Origin: JAWLCQ01 sp041687095
GTDB taxonomy: Bacteria > Planctomycetota > Phycisphaerae > SM23-33
Direction of reading: 5' to 3'
DNA length: 8,140 nucleotides
Assembly: GCA_041687095.1 (NCBI GenBank)
Contig: JAWLCQ010000200.1
Span: 1-8,140 of the forward strand
A program made the translations under genes and the position numbers. Shown one piece after another: positions 1-4,533 of the stretch. The notes beneath the pieces are model-generated. The model was given only the letters and a program-made list of their open reading frames with translations, made no database searches and was not told the DNA's origin. The stretch's first letter is position 1; each line of letters begins with the position of its first letter.

Positions 1-104
1 GCTGCGCCGTTTGCAGCCGTGTCCTTTTCGGCCGCACGGCTGCAAACGGCGCAGCCGTGGCACCCATGCCGCTTGCTTTCCCGAGAGGCAACCGCCAAGC
101 CGCC
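1..104. repeat. Palindrome-based direct repeat, copy 1 (cut by window edge)
   Basis: This is the first copy of a ~104-bp module repeated at 528-630. The two copies are nearly identical and differ mainly in the hairpin loop. Positions 1-21 are the remaining left arm of a long inverted repeat and pair perfectly with 35-55; the rest of the left arm lies outside the window. After the palindrome comes an unstructured ~45-bp tail (about 58-104) shared by both copies. It lies in noncoding DNA, and palindromes of this type are frequent between genes in planctomycete-like genomes (my recollection). Confidence 0.85.
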
Positions 105-132
105 CTGCACACCCGCGCCGCAGGGCTCTTGC

Positions 133-359
133 CCCCACCTCCTGCGCCGGGGGTCTCCTGACCCCCGGCGTCCGGGAGGGGTGAGGAACGCCTCCGCGGC
201 AGCGTCGTTGAAGCGCCCCCTTCGCGGCGGCCGTTCGACAGGCTCAGGACGGGTCCCCGCCGCGACCGAATCGCCGCCATGACGCTATCGCGGAACCGTT
301 CCGCTCGTTCCCGGACGTTGGGGGTCAGGAGACCCCCAACGCACGCGCTTGGGGCGTCG
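133..359 (+). repeat. Dispersed repeat, copy A
   Basis: This ~227-bp segment recurs in the same orientation at 7873-8125 (copy B). The first 49 bases (133-181) are identical in both. It contains a hairpin at 145-170 (11-bp stem, loop TCCT), a GC-rich middle, a CGCTATCGCGGAA block near 282-295, and a hairpin at 317-340 (10-bp stem GTTGGGGGTC, loop AGGA). It ends in CTTGGGGCG, which continues directly into the 18-bp tandem array. A 17-bp TTCGACAGGCTCAGGAC element sits at 234-250. No coding content is credible; open frames here just read through repeats. Confidence 0.85.
234..250 (+). repeat. TTCGACAGGCTCAGGAC short interspersed motif
   Basis: A 17-bp motif that I recognise as a very common interspersed sequence in environmental bacterial genomes, often mis-translated as an 'FDRLRT' peptide. 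In copy A it is present once. At the equivalent position in copy B (7978-8018) it is present twice and in the reverse complement orientation. Confidence 0.8.
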
Positions 360-471
360 CACGCGCTTGGGGCGTCGCACTCGCTTGGGGCGTCGCACTC
401 GCTTGGGGGGTCGCACTCGCTTGGGGCGTCGTACGCGCTTGGGGGGCCGCACGCGCTTGGACCGCCGCACT
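341..471 (+). repeat. 18-bp tandem array, seven units
   Basis: The core CGCTTGG starts at 346, 364, 382, 400, 418, 436 and 454, an exact 18-bp period. Units vary at a few positions: GCGTCGCAC, GGGTCGCAC, GCGTCGTAC, GGGCCGCAC, ACCGCCGCAC. Because the period is a multiple of three, every frame stays open and reads as hexapeptide repeats (ALGASH-like). With no ribosome binding site and no conserved flanks, I read it as noncoding expansion of the unit that ends the dispersed repeat. Copy B has only one such unit at its right end. Confidence 0.85.
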
Positions 472-517
472 CCCATTCCCAAAGAGGCCCCGAACGCATG
501 GACGAGACGCCCATGCC

Positions 518-591
518 GGGTGCCACGGCTGCGCCGTTTGCAGCCGTGTCCTTCCGGCAGCACGGCTGCAAACGGCGCAGCCGTGGCACCC
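518..591. repeat. 31-bp perfect inverted repeat (long hairpin)
   Basis: Positions 518-548 pair perfectly with 561-591, giving 31 bp of uninterrupted stem around a 12-nt loop (549-560). The same palindrome, cut by the window edge, opens the sequence at 1-57, where the loop differs in sequence and length (22-34). There is no T-tract after it, so it is not an evident terminator. Confidence 0.9.
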
Positions 592-630
592 ATGCCGCTT
601 GCTTTCCCGAGAGGCAACCGCCAAGCCGCC
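528..630. repeat. Palindrome-based direct repeat, copy 2
   Basis: This is the second, complete copy of the module at 1-104. It consists of the 31-bp palindrome (which begins upstream at 518) and the shared tail through the GAGGCAACCGCCAAGCCGCC block ending at 630. Similarity stops there: copy 1 continues CTGCAC and copy 2 continues GGGCCATTGC. The two copies bracket about 420 bp that contains dispersed repeat A and the 18-bp array. Confidence 0.85.
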
Positions 631-658
631 GGGCCATTGCACGCCGGGCAATTCCTGC

Positions 659-687
659 TGGACAGGCCACATGGTTCGGGCTAGAAT
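659..687 (+). promoter_or_regulatory. Strong sigma-70-type promoter
   Basis: TGGACA (659-664) matches the TTGACA -35 consensus at five of six positions. It is followed after exactly 17 bp by TAGAAT (682-687), which matches the -10 consensus at five of six. Predicted transcription start is about 693-695, rightward. It is the best-formed promoter in the window and sits just after the repeat island ends. Confidence 0.7.
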
Positions 688-693
688 GTTGCA

Positions 694-1085
694 GGTTGAA
701 CACATCCTTCGGACGCCGTGCGGAATCGCCACATCGCTTCATCGTCAGCCAACGCACGGCCGGGCCCGGGTCACGATGGCCGCTTGTGGGCTGTCGCAGG
801 CACTTCTTTCGGGCCGGGATCTCCGCGGGGTGTTCGGTGCGCGCGTGTGCGAAGGAATCGGCGAAAGCGCGGACGGCAGGACGCCGCCCGCTGATTGCGA
901 GAACCGGGTCGAGGGTCGCGACGGCTGAAACGGAGAGTCGGGTTGGCCCGCAAGGGCTGGAGGTTTCTCGACGGGATGAAGCGGAGATCGACAGAGCGTT
1001 AGAGCGACGCGGCATTCTTGCACGACGACACGGATGGGAAAGAAGGGCGGCCCGCGGGTCCCATGGATCCGCGGGCTGGTTTTTT
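694..1085 (+). ncRNA. Candidate structured noncoding RNA or terminated leader
   Basis: About 390 nt lie between a near-consensus promoter (659-687) and an intrinsic terminator (1048-1085). No open frame here has a ribosome binding site with plausible protein sequence, and base composition is less GC-extreme than in the flanking genes. Visible stems: GCCGTGCG 715-722 with CGCACGGC 753-760 (8 bp); 763-768 with 810-815 (6 bp); 869-877 with 883-891 (4+4 bp around a 1x1 mismatch); and 945-949 with 954-958 capped by a GCAA (GNRA-type) tetraloop. I looked for hallmarks of RNase P RNA, tmRNA, SRP RNA and 6S RNA and found none. The terminator ends 27 nt before the phosphoesterase start codon, so the RNA could also be a leader that attenuates that gene. 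Exact ends are estimates. Confidence 0.5.
1048..1085 (+). terminator. Rho-independent terminator
   Basis: Positions 1048-1061 pair with 1065-1078 (14 bp including two G-T wobbles, loop CAT), followed at once by six T (1080-1085). The strand of the T-run means it stops rightward transcription, as expected for the unit starting near 694. It lies upstream of the next gene, so it cannot be that gene's own 3' end. Confidence 0.85.
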
Positions 1086-1099
1086 GCGCGGCCCCCCCG

Positions 1100-1105
1100 T
1101 AGCAT
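1100..1105 (+). promoter_or_regulatory. TANNNT -10 element, likely leaderless start
   Basis: TAGCAT ends 6 nt before the ATG at 1112, which would place transcription start at or next to the A of ATG. There is no purine-rich Shine-Dalgarno sequence upstream; the spacer is C-rich. The same geometry occurs before the gene at 2023. No convincing -35 element is seen. Confidence 0.4.
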
Positions 1106-1111
1106 GCCCCC

Positions 1112-1531
1112 ATGCCCGACCGGCGCTTCATCCTGCACGCCCACAGCGGACAGGGGCCGCTGCACTACGACCTCATGCTCGAGGCGGGCGCGGCCCTGGC
1201 GACCTGGCAGTTCTCCGCCAACCCCGCCGACCTCCCTGACCCCGCCGACCCCGCCGCGCAGGGCAACGCCCGTCGCCTCCCCGCGCAGAACAACGCCCGC
1301 CCCCTCCCCGCCCGCCGCATCCAGGACCACCGCCCCGCCTACCTCGACTACGAGGGCCCCGTGAGCAACGACCGCGGGCGCGTGGACCGCATCGACGGGG
1401 GGACATACGTGCTGATCGAGCAGTCCCCCGACCGCTGGGCGCTGGAGTTGCACGGGGACCGCCTCCGCGGGCGATGGACGCTCACGCACCGCCCGGACGC
1501 GTCGGACCTGTGGGATTTCCGCCAGGGTTAG
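1112..1531 (+). CDS. Stand-alone LigD-type 3'-phosphoesterase domain protein
   Basis: 139 residues, matching the DNA ligase D 3'-phosphoesterase domain (DNA polymerase/ligase N-terminal family), here without ligase or polymerase domains. In characterised members this metal-dependent domain removes 3'-phosphates and 3'-terminal ribonucleotides from DNA ends. Visible motifs: FILHAH (6-11), LHYDLMLE (17-24) with probable metal ligands H18 and D20 plus H9 or H11, then DHRPAYLDYEGPVS (72-85), RGRVDRIDGGTY (88-99), and a C-terminal RWTLTH strand (121-126). The first histidine motif is spaced slightly more widely from HYD than in the ligase-fused enzymes. Residues about 38-67 are a Pro/Ala/Arg insertion containing a 9-residue tandem duplication (AQGNARRLP, AQNNARPLP). 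Start: first ATG, with no Shine-Dalgarno but TAGCAT 6 nt before it. It stops 4 nt from the end of the convergent lipoyl gene. The family call is firm; activity is untested. Confidence 0.85.
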   Translation: MPDRRFILHAHSGQGPLHYDLMLEAGAALATWQFSANPADLPDPADPAAQGNARRLPAQNNARPLPARRIQDHRPAYLDYEGPVSNDRGRVDRIDGGTYVLIEQSPDRWALELHGDRLRGRWTLTHRPDASDLWDFRQG

Positions 1532-1535
1532 CCCG

Positions 1536-1772
1536 TCACTCCGCCACGATGCTCCCCACGCGCTGCCCCGCCTCCACGGTGTCCCCGGGCAGGACCAGTT
1601 CCTCGCTGACGATCCCGTCGGCCGGGGCCTCGACGGCGAAGACGGCCTTGTCGGTCTCCAACTCCAGCAGGGGGTCGCCCGCGTCGACGTGCTCGCCCTC
1701 CTGGACCAGCCACTGCACAACCGTCGGGCTCTCCTCGTCCTCGAACTCCGGAACGCGGATCTCCACGTCCAT
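1536..1772 (-). CDS. Free-standing lipoyl (biotinyl-type) domain protein
   Basis: 78 residues making up a single lipoyl domain like those at the N-terminus of dihydrolipoamide acyltransferases (E2) of 2-oxoacid dehydrogenase complexes. The modification site is K42 in ETDKA (39-43), at the expected hairpin tip, with VPEFEDEESPTVVQW at the front and a second half (GDTVEAGQRVG, 63-73) that repeats the fold. Such a domain carries lipoate and swings substrate or electrons between active sites; alone it would serve partners encoded elsewhere. ATG at 1772 is chosen because AAGGAG lies 7 nt upstream and the family's fold starts here. Upstream in-frame extension would only translate hairpin repeats. 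No E2 catalytic domain, E1, E3 or lipoate ligase is nearby. TDK rather than MKM around the lysine favours lipoate over biotin. Confidence 0.88.
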   Translation of the reverse strand: MDVEIRVPEFEDEESPTVVQWLVQEGEHVDAGDPLLELETDKAVFAVEAPADGIVSEELVLPGDTVEAGQRVGSIVAE

Positions 1773-1779
1773 GGCGGTA

Positions 1780-1785
1780 CTCCTT
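1780..1785 (-). promoter_or_regulatory. Shine-Dalgarno of the lipoyl-domain gene
   Basis: AAGGAG on the minus strand, 7 nt before the ATG at 1772. It decides the start against the long upstream in-frame extension to about 2150. Confidence 0.85.
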
Positions 1786-1791
1786 CCCCTT

Positions 1792-1984
1792 GCCCCCGCG
1801 GGGGCGTGCACGTCTGGATGGCGGCACGGGCGTCTGGCCCGTGTCCGCTTGTGGCACGGGCGTCTCGCCCGTGTGTCCCACGGGCATCTTGCCCGTGTCG
1901 GGTTGTCGCACGGGCGTCTCGCCCGTGTATCCCCCGGGCGCGACGCCCATCCCGCACCTCTGCCGCACTCCCCCGCGGGGGCGT
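1792..1984. repeat. Hairpin cluster bracketed by two identical 15-bp sequences
   Basis: Four 19-bp palindromic units of the form CACGGGCRTCTNGCCCGTG lie at 1825-1843, 1855-1873, 1879-1897 and 1909-1927 (start-to-start 30, 24 and 30 bp). A degenerate fifth stem (GGGCG/CGCCC) is at 1936-1948. The cluster is bracketed by two identical copies of CCCCCGCGGGGGCGT at 1793-1807 and 1970-1984, each a perfect palindrome over its core (1792-1805 is a 14-bp palindrome). It fills most of the space between the divergent lipoyl and thioredoxin-CcdA genes. I recognise the CACGGGCGTCTCGCCCGTG unit as a recurrent interspersed palindrome of planctomycete- and verrucomicrobia-like genomes. Confidence 0.9.
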
Positions 1985-2010
1985 TTTCGCCCTCCGCCGA
2001 GGGGATCTCA

Positions 2011-2016
2011 TAGAAT
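2011..2016 (+). promoter_or_regulatory. TAGAAT -10 element, likely leaderless start
   Basis: TAGAAT ends 6 nt before the ATG at 2023 and lies in a small AT-rich patch formed by a direct repeat TCATAG (2008-2013 and 2017-2022). Transcription would start at or beside the start codon. A GAGGGG run at 1999-2004 is 18 nt from ATG, too far to act as a Shine-Dalgarno. No convincing -35 is seen. Confidence 0.5.
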
Positions 2017-2022
2017 TCATAG

Positions 2023-3363
2023 ATGCCACCACATACCAATACCTCCGGACGACCCCGGACCTCGCGGACGGGCGTACCCCTGCTCCTGCTGCTGACGGCC
2101 GCTTTGGGGACGCCCGCGACCGCCGAGTCCGCCGCCGAGCCCCTGCGCATCGCCTACTTCTACTCCCCCACCTGCATCGAGTGTAAACGCGCCCAACCCG
2201 CCCTCGCCGCCGCCGAGCGGACCTACGGGGACCGCGTCCGCATCGAGCGGTACGACGTGACGCGGGTCGAGGGCCTCGAGCGGATGCTCGCGTACGAGGA
2301 GCGGTACGGCGTGGGCGAAGGCGCTCCCCCGCGGGTCTTCGTCGGGCGGGAGCACCTCGGCGACGCCGACGCCATCCTCGCCCGCCTCGACGGGGCCATC
2401 CGCGACGAACTCGCCCGCCGCCGGCGCACCGCACCCGCTCCCGCCACCACGCCCGCGCCCGCACCGCCCGACGCCCGCGGCCCCGCCACCATGCCCACCA
2501 CCGCGCCCGCCGATCCCAACGCCCCCGCCCCACCGCCCGCGGGCGATGGGCCTCCCACTGTCCACGCCGATGAGGACCACGCTCTCCCTCCTCCTCCGCC
2601 CGCCAACGGGGACCCGCCCGCGCCCACCGGGCGCGTCGAGCGGCGGTTCCAGTCCTTCCGCCTCACCACCGTCATCGTCGCCGGGCTCATCGACGGGGTG
2701 AACCCCTGCGCGTTCGCGACCATCGTGTTCCTGCTGTCGGCCGTCGCGTACCTGGGCAAGACCCGCCGCGAGGTCGCCATCGTGGGCGTGTGCTTCACCC
2801 TCGCCGTCTTCGTCACGTACCTGCTGCTGGGGATGGGCCTGCTGCTGGCGATCAAGGCCTTCGCCATCGACACCGGGGTGTCGCGGTGGCTCACCTATGG
2901 GATCGCCGCCTTCACCTTCGTCCTCGCGGGCTGGAGCCTCTTCGACGGCGTGCGGGCGCTGCGGGGCGGCAAGGCCCCGCGGGGCTCGCTGGGCCTGCCC
3001 CCCCGCCTCAAGTCCGCCATCCGCCGCGTCATCCGCTCGGGGCTCAAGACGCGGAACCTCGTCCTCGGGTCGCTGCTCGTGGGCTTCCTGGTCTCGCTGC
3101 TGGAGTCCTTCTGCACGGGGCAGGTCTACGTCCCCACGATCATGATCATGCTCCGCGACCGCAGCCACCGCCTGACCGCCTTCGCCTACCTGCTGCTGTA
3201 CAACGTCATGTTCATCCTCCCGCTGGCGGCGATCATGGTGGGGGCGTACTTCGGGGTCCGCTCGGACGTCCTGGGCAACCTGCTCAAACGCCACCTGCCC
3301 GCCTTCAAGTTCGCCCTCGCCGGTCTCTTCGCCGCCCTGGGGACCATCCTCCTCGTCCTCTGA
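2023..3363 (+). CDS. Thioredoxin-like domain fused to CcdA/DsbD-type membrane domain
   Basis: 446 residues. In order: an N-terminal signal or anchor (about 17-34, VPLLLLLTAALG); a thioredoxin-like domain (about 40-132) with CIEC redox motif C51/C54 in SPTCIECKRAQPAL and a GAPPRVFVG cis-proline loop (100-108); a Pro/Ala-rich linker (about 134-204); and a membrane domain (about 212-446) with about six hydrophobic segments. The membrane domain has paired cysteines C229 in NPCAF and C364 in ESFCTGQ, the signature of CcdA/DsbD proteins that pass electrons across the membrane from cytoplasmic thioredoxin. The fusion implies that C229/C364 reduce the attached exported domain, which in turn reduces periplasmic substrates. 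Domain order is opposite to a simple DsbD gamma tail, with the thioredoxin part first. Possible roles are cytochrome c maturation or general disulfide reduction; the sequence does not decide. The gene converges on the DUF1573 lipoprotein gene. Confidence 0.85.
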   Translation: MPPHTNTSGRPRTSRTGVPLLLLLTAALGTPATAESAAEPLRIAYFYSPTCIECKRAQPALAAAERTYGDRVRIERYDVTRVEGLERMLAYEERYGVGEGAPPRVFVGREHLGDADAILARLDGAIRDELARRRRTAPAPATTPAPAPPDARGPATMPTTAPADPNAPAPPPAGDGPPTVHADEDHALPPPPPANGDPPAPTGRVERRFQSFRLTTVIVAGLIDGVNPCAFATIVFLLSAVAYLGKTRREVAIVGVCFTLAVFVTYLLLGMGLLLAIKAFAIDTGVSRWLTYGIAAFTFVLAGWSLFDGVRALRGGKAPRGSLGLPPRLKSAIRRVIRSGLKTRNLVLGSLLVGFLVSLLESFCTGQVYVPTIMIMLRDRSHRLTAFAYLLLYNVMFILPLAAIMVGAYFGVRSDVLGNLLKRHLPAFKFALAGLFAALGTILLVL

Positions 3364-3506
3364 CCCCGCCTGGCAATGGAGAAACGAACGGCACGGCAAC
3401 GGGTCGCCGCTTCTTCTCCCTGGTCCCTATTGCCTTCTTCCATCTGCGTTCATCCGCGTTCATCCCCGCGGCTTTTCGGGATGCTCCAACGGTCTCCGCC
3501 GGGGCG
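3364..3506. other. Short convergent intergenic region with a 10-bp repeat
   Basis: This 143-bp gap separates two convergent stop codons. It holds three adjoining 10-bp units CATCTGCGTT, CATCCGCGTT, CATCCCCGCG (3441-3470), a sequence I have often seen between genes in environmental bacterial genomes. No stem followed by a T-run is evident on either strand, so no intrinsic terminator is called. Confidence 0.55.
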
Positions 3507-4265
3507 TCACTTCCGCGTCCGCGAGCGTGTGGACAGCGTGATCATCCGCCTCGCCGGGTCGTCCGTCACCACCAGCAGCGACGCGGTGTAGGGGATCGCC
3601 TGCTCCGGGGCCTCCAGGATCGCCTCGAACCGCCCCGCCTCCCCCGCCGGGATCACGTCCGGGTGCGCCCCCGCCGCGATGCACTCGCAGTCCGTCCGCA
3701 CGGCCACGATCTTCAGCGGACGGGTGGAGGGGTTGGGGATCTCGAACACCACGCGGTGCTCCGTCCCGGGCCCGACCACGCCGAAATCGTGCGTCGCCTC
3801 CCGCCCCTCGACGCGCACCACCGGCAGCGCCCCGTCCGTCCCCGCCGTCGGCCGATTGCTCGTGCGCCCGCCGTCGGCCGTCGCGTTCGCATCGCCGGCC
3901 CCCGCGGCGTCCCCGTCGGCGGGGTCCTCGGACCCGGCGAGGGTGGCGGCGTTCTCGTCCGTCTGGGCTGCCCGCACCGTCTCGTCCGCTCCCGCCGTCT
4001 GCCCCGTGTCCATCCCGTGCAGCAGGTCCTGCGGGCCCACCGGCCCGGGGTCCCGCGGGCTCGCCTGCCCGGGGTCTAGCGGGCTCGCCTGCCCACCGTC
4101 CTGCGCGGGCAATGCGGGCGGCGGGCAGGGCCGTCCGCCCCCGCAGCCCCCCGCCTCCCCCTCGCCGCCGCGCGGGCACCCGCTGCACGTCAACAGCAGC
4201 CCCAGCACCGCGCACAGGCCCAGTCCCCGCACCACCCATTGCCATGATTGTCCGAATTGCATCAT
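3507..4265 (-). CDS. DUF1573-domain lipoprotein
   Basis: 252 residues. A hydrophobic N-terminus (about 12-26) runs into LLLTCSGC, giving a probable lipoprotein signal with C27 (LLTC) or less likely C30 as the lipidated residue. Residues about 31-147 are a Gly/Pro/Ala/Asp-rich low-complexity tether. The C-terminal ~100 residues (about 148-248) match DUF1573, an Ig-like beta domain: EATHDFGVVGPGTEHRVVFE, then NPSTRPLKIVAVRTDCECIA with the C193-E-C195 equivalent of the family's usual CGC, then a strand pattern ending VVTDDPARRMITL. The family has no assigned biochemical function; it is frequent in Bacteroidetes and Planctomycetes. Two ATGs adjoin (4265 and 4262). Upstream GGCGGAAGAAG is a moderate ribosome binding site that fits either. 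Several cysteines plus the convergent thiol-disulfide gene suggest, but do not show, a redox client relationship. Confidence 0.82.
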   Translation of the reverse strand: MMQFGQSWQWVVRGLGLCAVLGLLLTCSGCPRGGEGEAGGCGGGRPCPPPALPAQDGGQASPLDPGQASPRDPGPVGPQDLLHGMDTGQTAGADETVRAAQTDENAATLAGSEDPADGDAAGAGDANATADGGRTSNRPTAGTDGALPVVRVEGREATHDFGVVGPGTEHRVVFEIPNPSTRPLKIVAVRTDCECIAAGAHPDVIPAGEAGRFEAILEAPEQAIPYTASLLVVTDDPARRMITLSTRSRTRK

Positions 4266-4343
4266 CTTCTTCCGCCTTTCCTGCTCGGAACCTTACGGGC
4301 GTGCGCACGGCCGCACCCGTCCCATGACGCCACGCCTCGCGGA

Positions 4344-4349
4344 ATTCTA
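4344..4349 (-). promoter_or_regulatory. Possible -10 element for the DUF1573 gene
   Basis: Minus-strand TAGAAT at 4349-4344 would start leftward transcription about 70 nt upstream of the lipoprotein gene. The expected -35 position is a G-run (minus strand), so the call rests on the hexamer alone. Confidence 0.25.
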
Positions 4350-4415
4350 GGAGCCCGCCCGCGCAGCCCCCCCGCCAAGCCGCAGCCGGTCTCCGGTGGG
4401 ATCCCGGCAAGTCCT

Positions 4416-4432
4416 CGCATCCGCTGGATGCG
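4416..4432. promoter_or_regulatory. Small palindrome upstream of the FAD oxidoreductase promoter
   Basis: CGCATCC (4416-4422) and GGATGCG (4426-4432) form a perfect 7-bp inverted repeat around GCT, centred about 70 bp upstream of the predicted start of the rightward transcript. It could be a regulator site for either divergent gene or a chance or dispersed palindrome. The neighbouring CCGAAACCCGAAATC stretch (4441-4455) resembles a dispersed motif often seen between genes in related genomes. Confidence 0.3.
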
Positions 4433-4482
4433 CCCCAGATCCGAAACCCGAAATCTACGATGCCTCCCGCCCCCGCGTACGG

Positions 4483-4488
4483 TATACT
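4483..4488 (+). promoter_or_regulatory. -10 element for the FAD oxidoreductase gene
   Basis: TATACT matches the TATAAT consensus at five of six positions and stands out in otherwise GC-rich DNA. Predicted start is about 4495, giving a ~39-nt leader. No good -35 hexamer is found 16-18 bp upstream. Confidence 0.5.
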
Positions 4489-4520
4489 CCCGCCCGCGCG
4501 CCGCCGGCCGGGCGCTGCAG

Positions 4521-4525
4521 AGGAG
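4521..4525 (+). promoter_or_regulatory. Shine-Dalgarno of the FAD oxidoreductase gene
   Basis: AGGAG, 8 nt before ATG 4534. It rules out the in-frame upstream ATG at 4396, which has no such site and lies upstream of the probable promoter. Confidence 0.85.
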
Positions 4526-4533
4526 AGCACACA

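Noticed and set aside
976..1002. Eight-residue peptide MKRRSTER with GGAGG 12 nt upstream, as a leader peptide
   Set aside because: Spacing is long and such short frames are expected by chance; no regulatory codon run is visible.
694..1085. RNase P RNA, tmRNA, SRP RNA or 6S RNA
   Set aside because: I found no GAGGAAAGTC/ACAGAA pair, no tRNA-like 3' end or tag reading frame, no SRP apical loop motif, and the length is too great for 6S. The identity is left open.
279..1364. A 361-codon plus-strand open frame starting in the left repeat island
   Set aside because: It reads through the 18-bp array, the long palindrome, the terminator hairpin and into the phosphoesterase gene in another frame; there is no ribosome binding site or recognisable domain.
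1536..2150. Longer 204-residue version of the lipoyl protein
   Set aside because: The extra N-terminus is a translation of the hairpin repeats and of the opposite gene's start; AAGGAG before the ATG at 1772 fixes the shorter start.
2017..3399. A 460-codon minus-strand open frame antisense to the thioredoxin-CcdA gene
   Set aside because: The sequence is Gly/Glu/Asp/Arg-rich with no hydrophobic core, the usual shadow of a GC-rich gene; the plus strand encodes clear domains.
4396..4533. Upstream in-frame start for the FAD oxidoreductase
   Set aside because: It would precede the TATACT promoter element and adds 46 residues with no family resemblance; AGGAG is 8 nt before ATG 4534.
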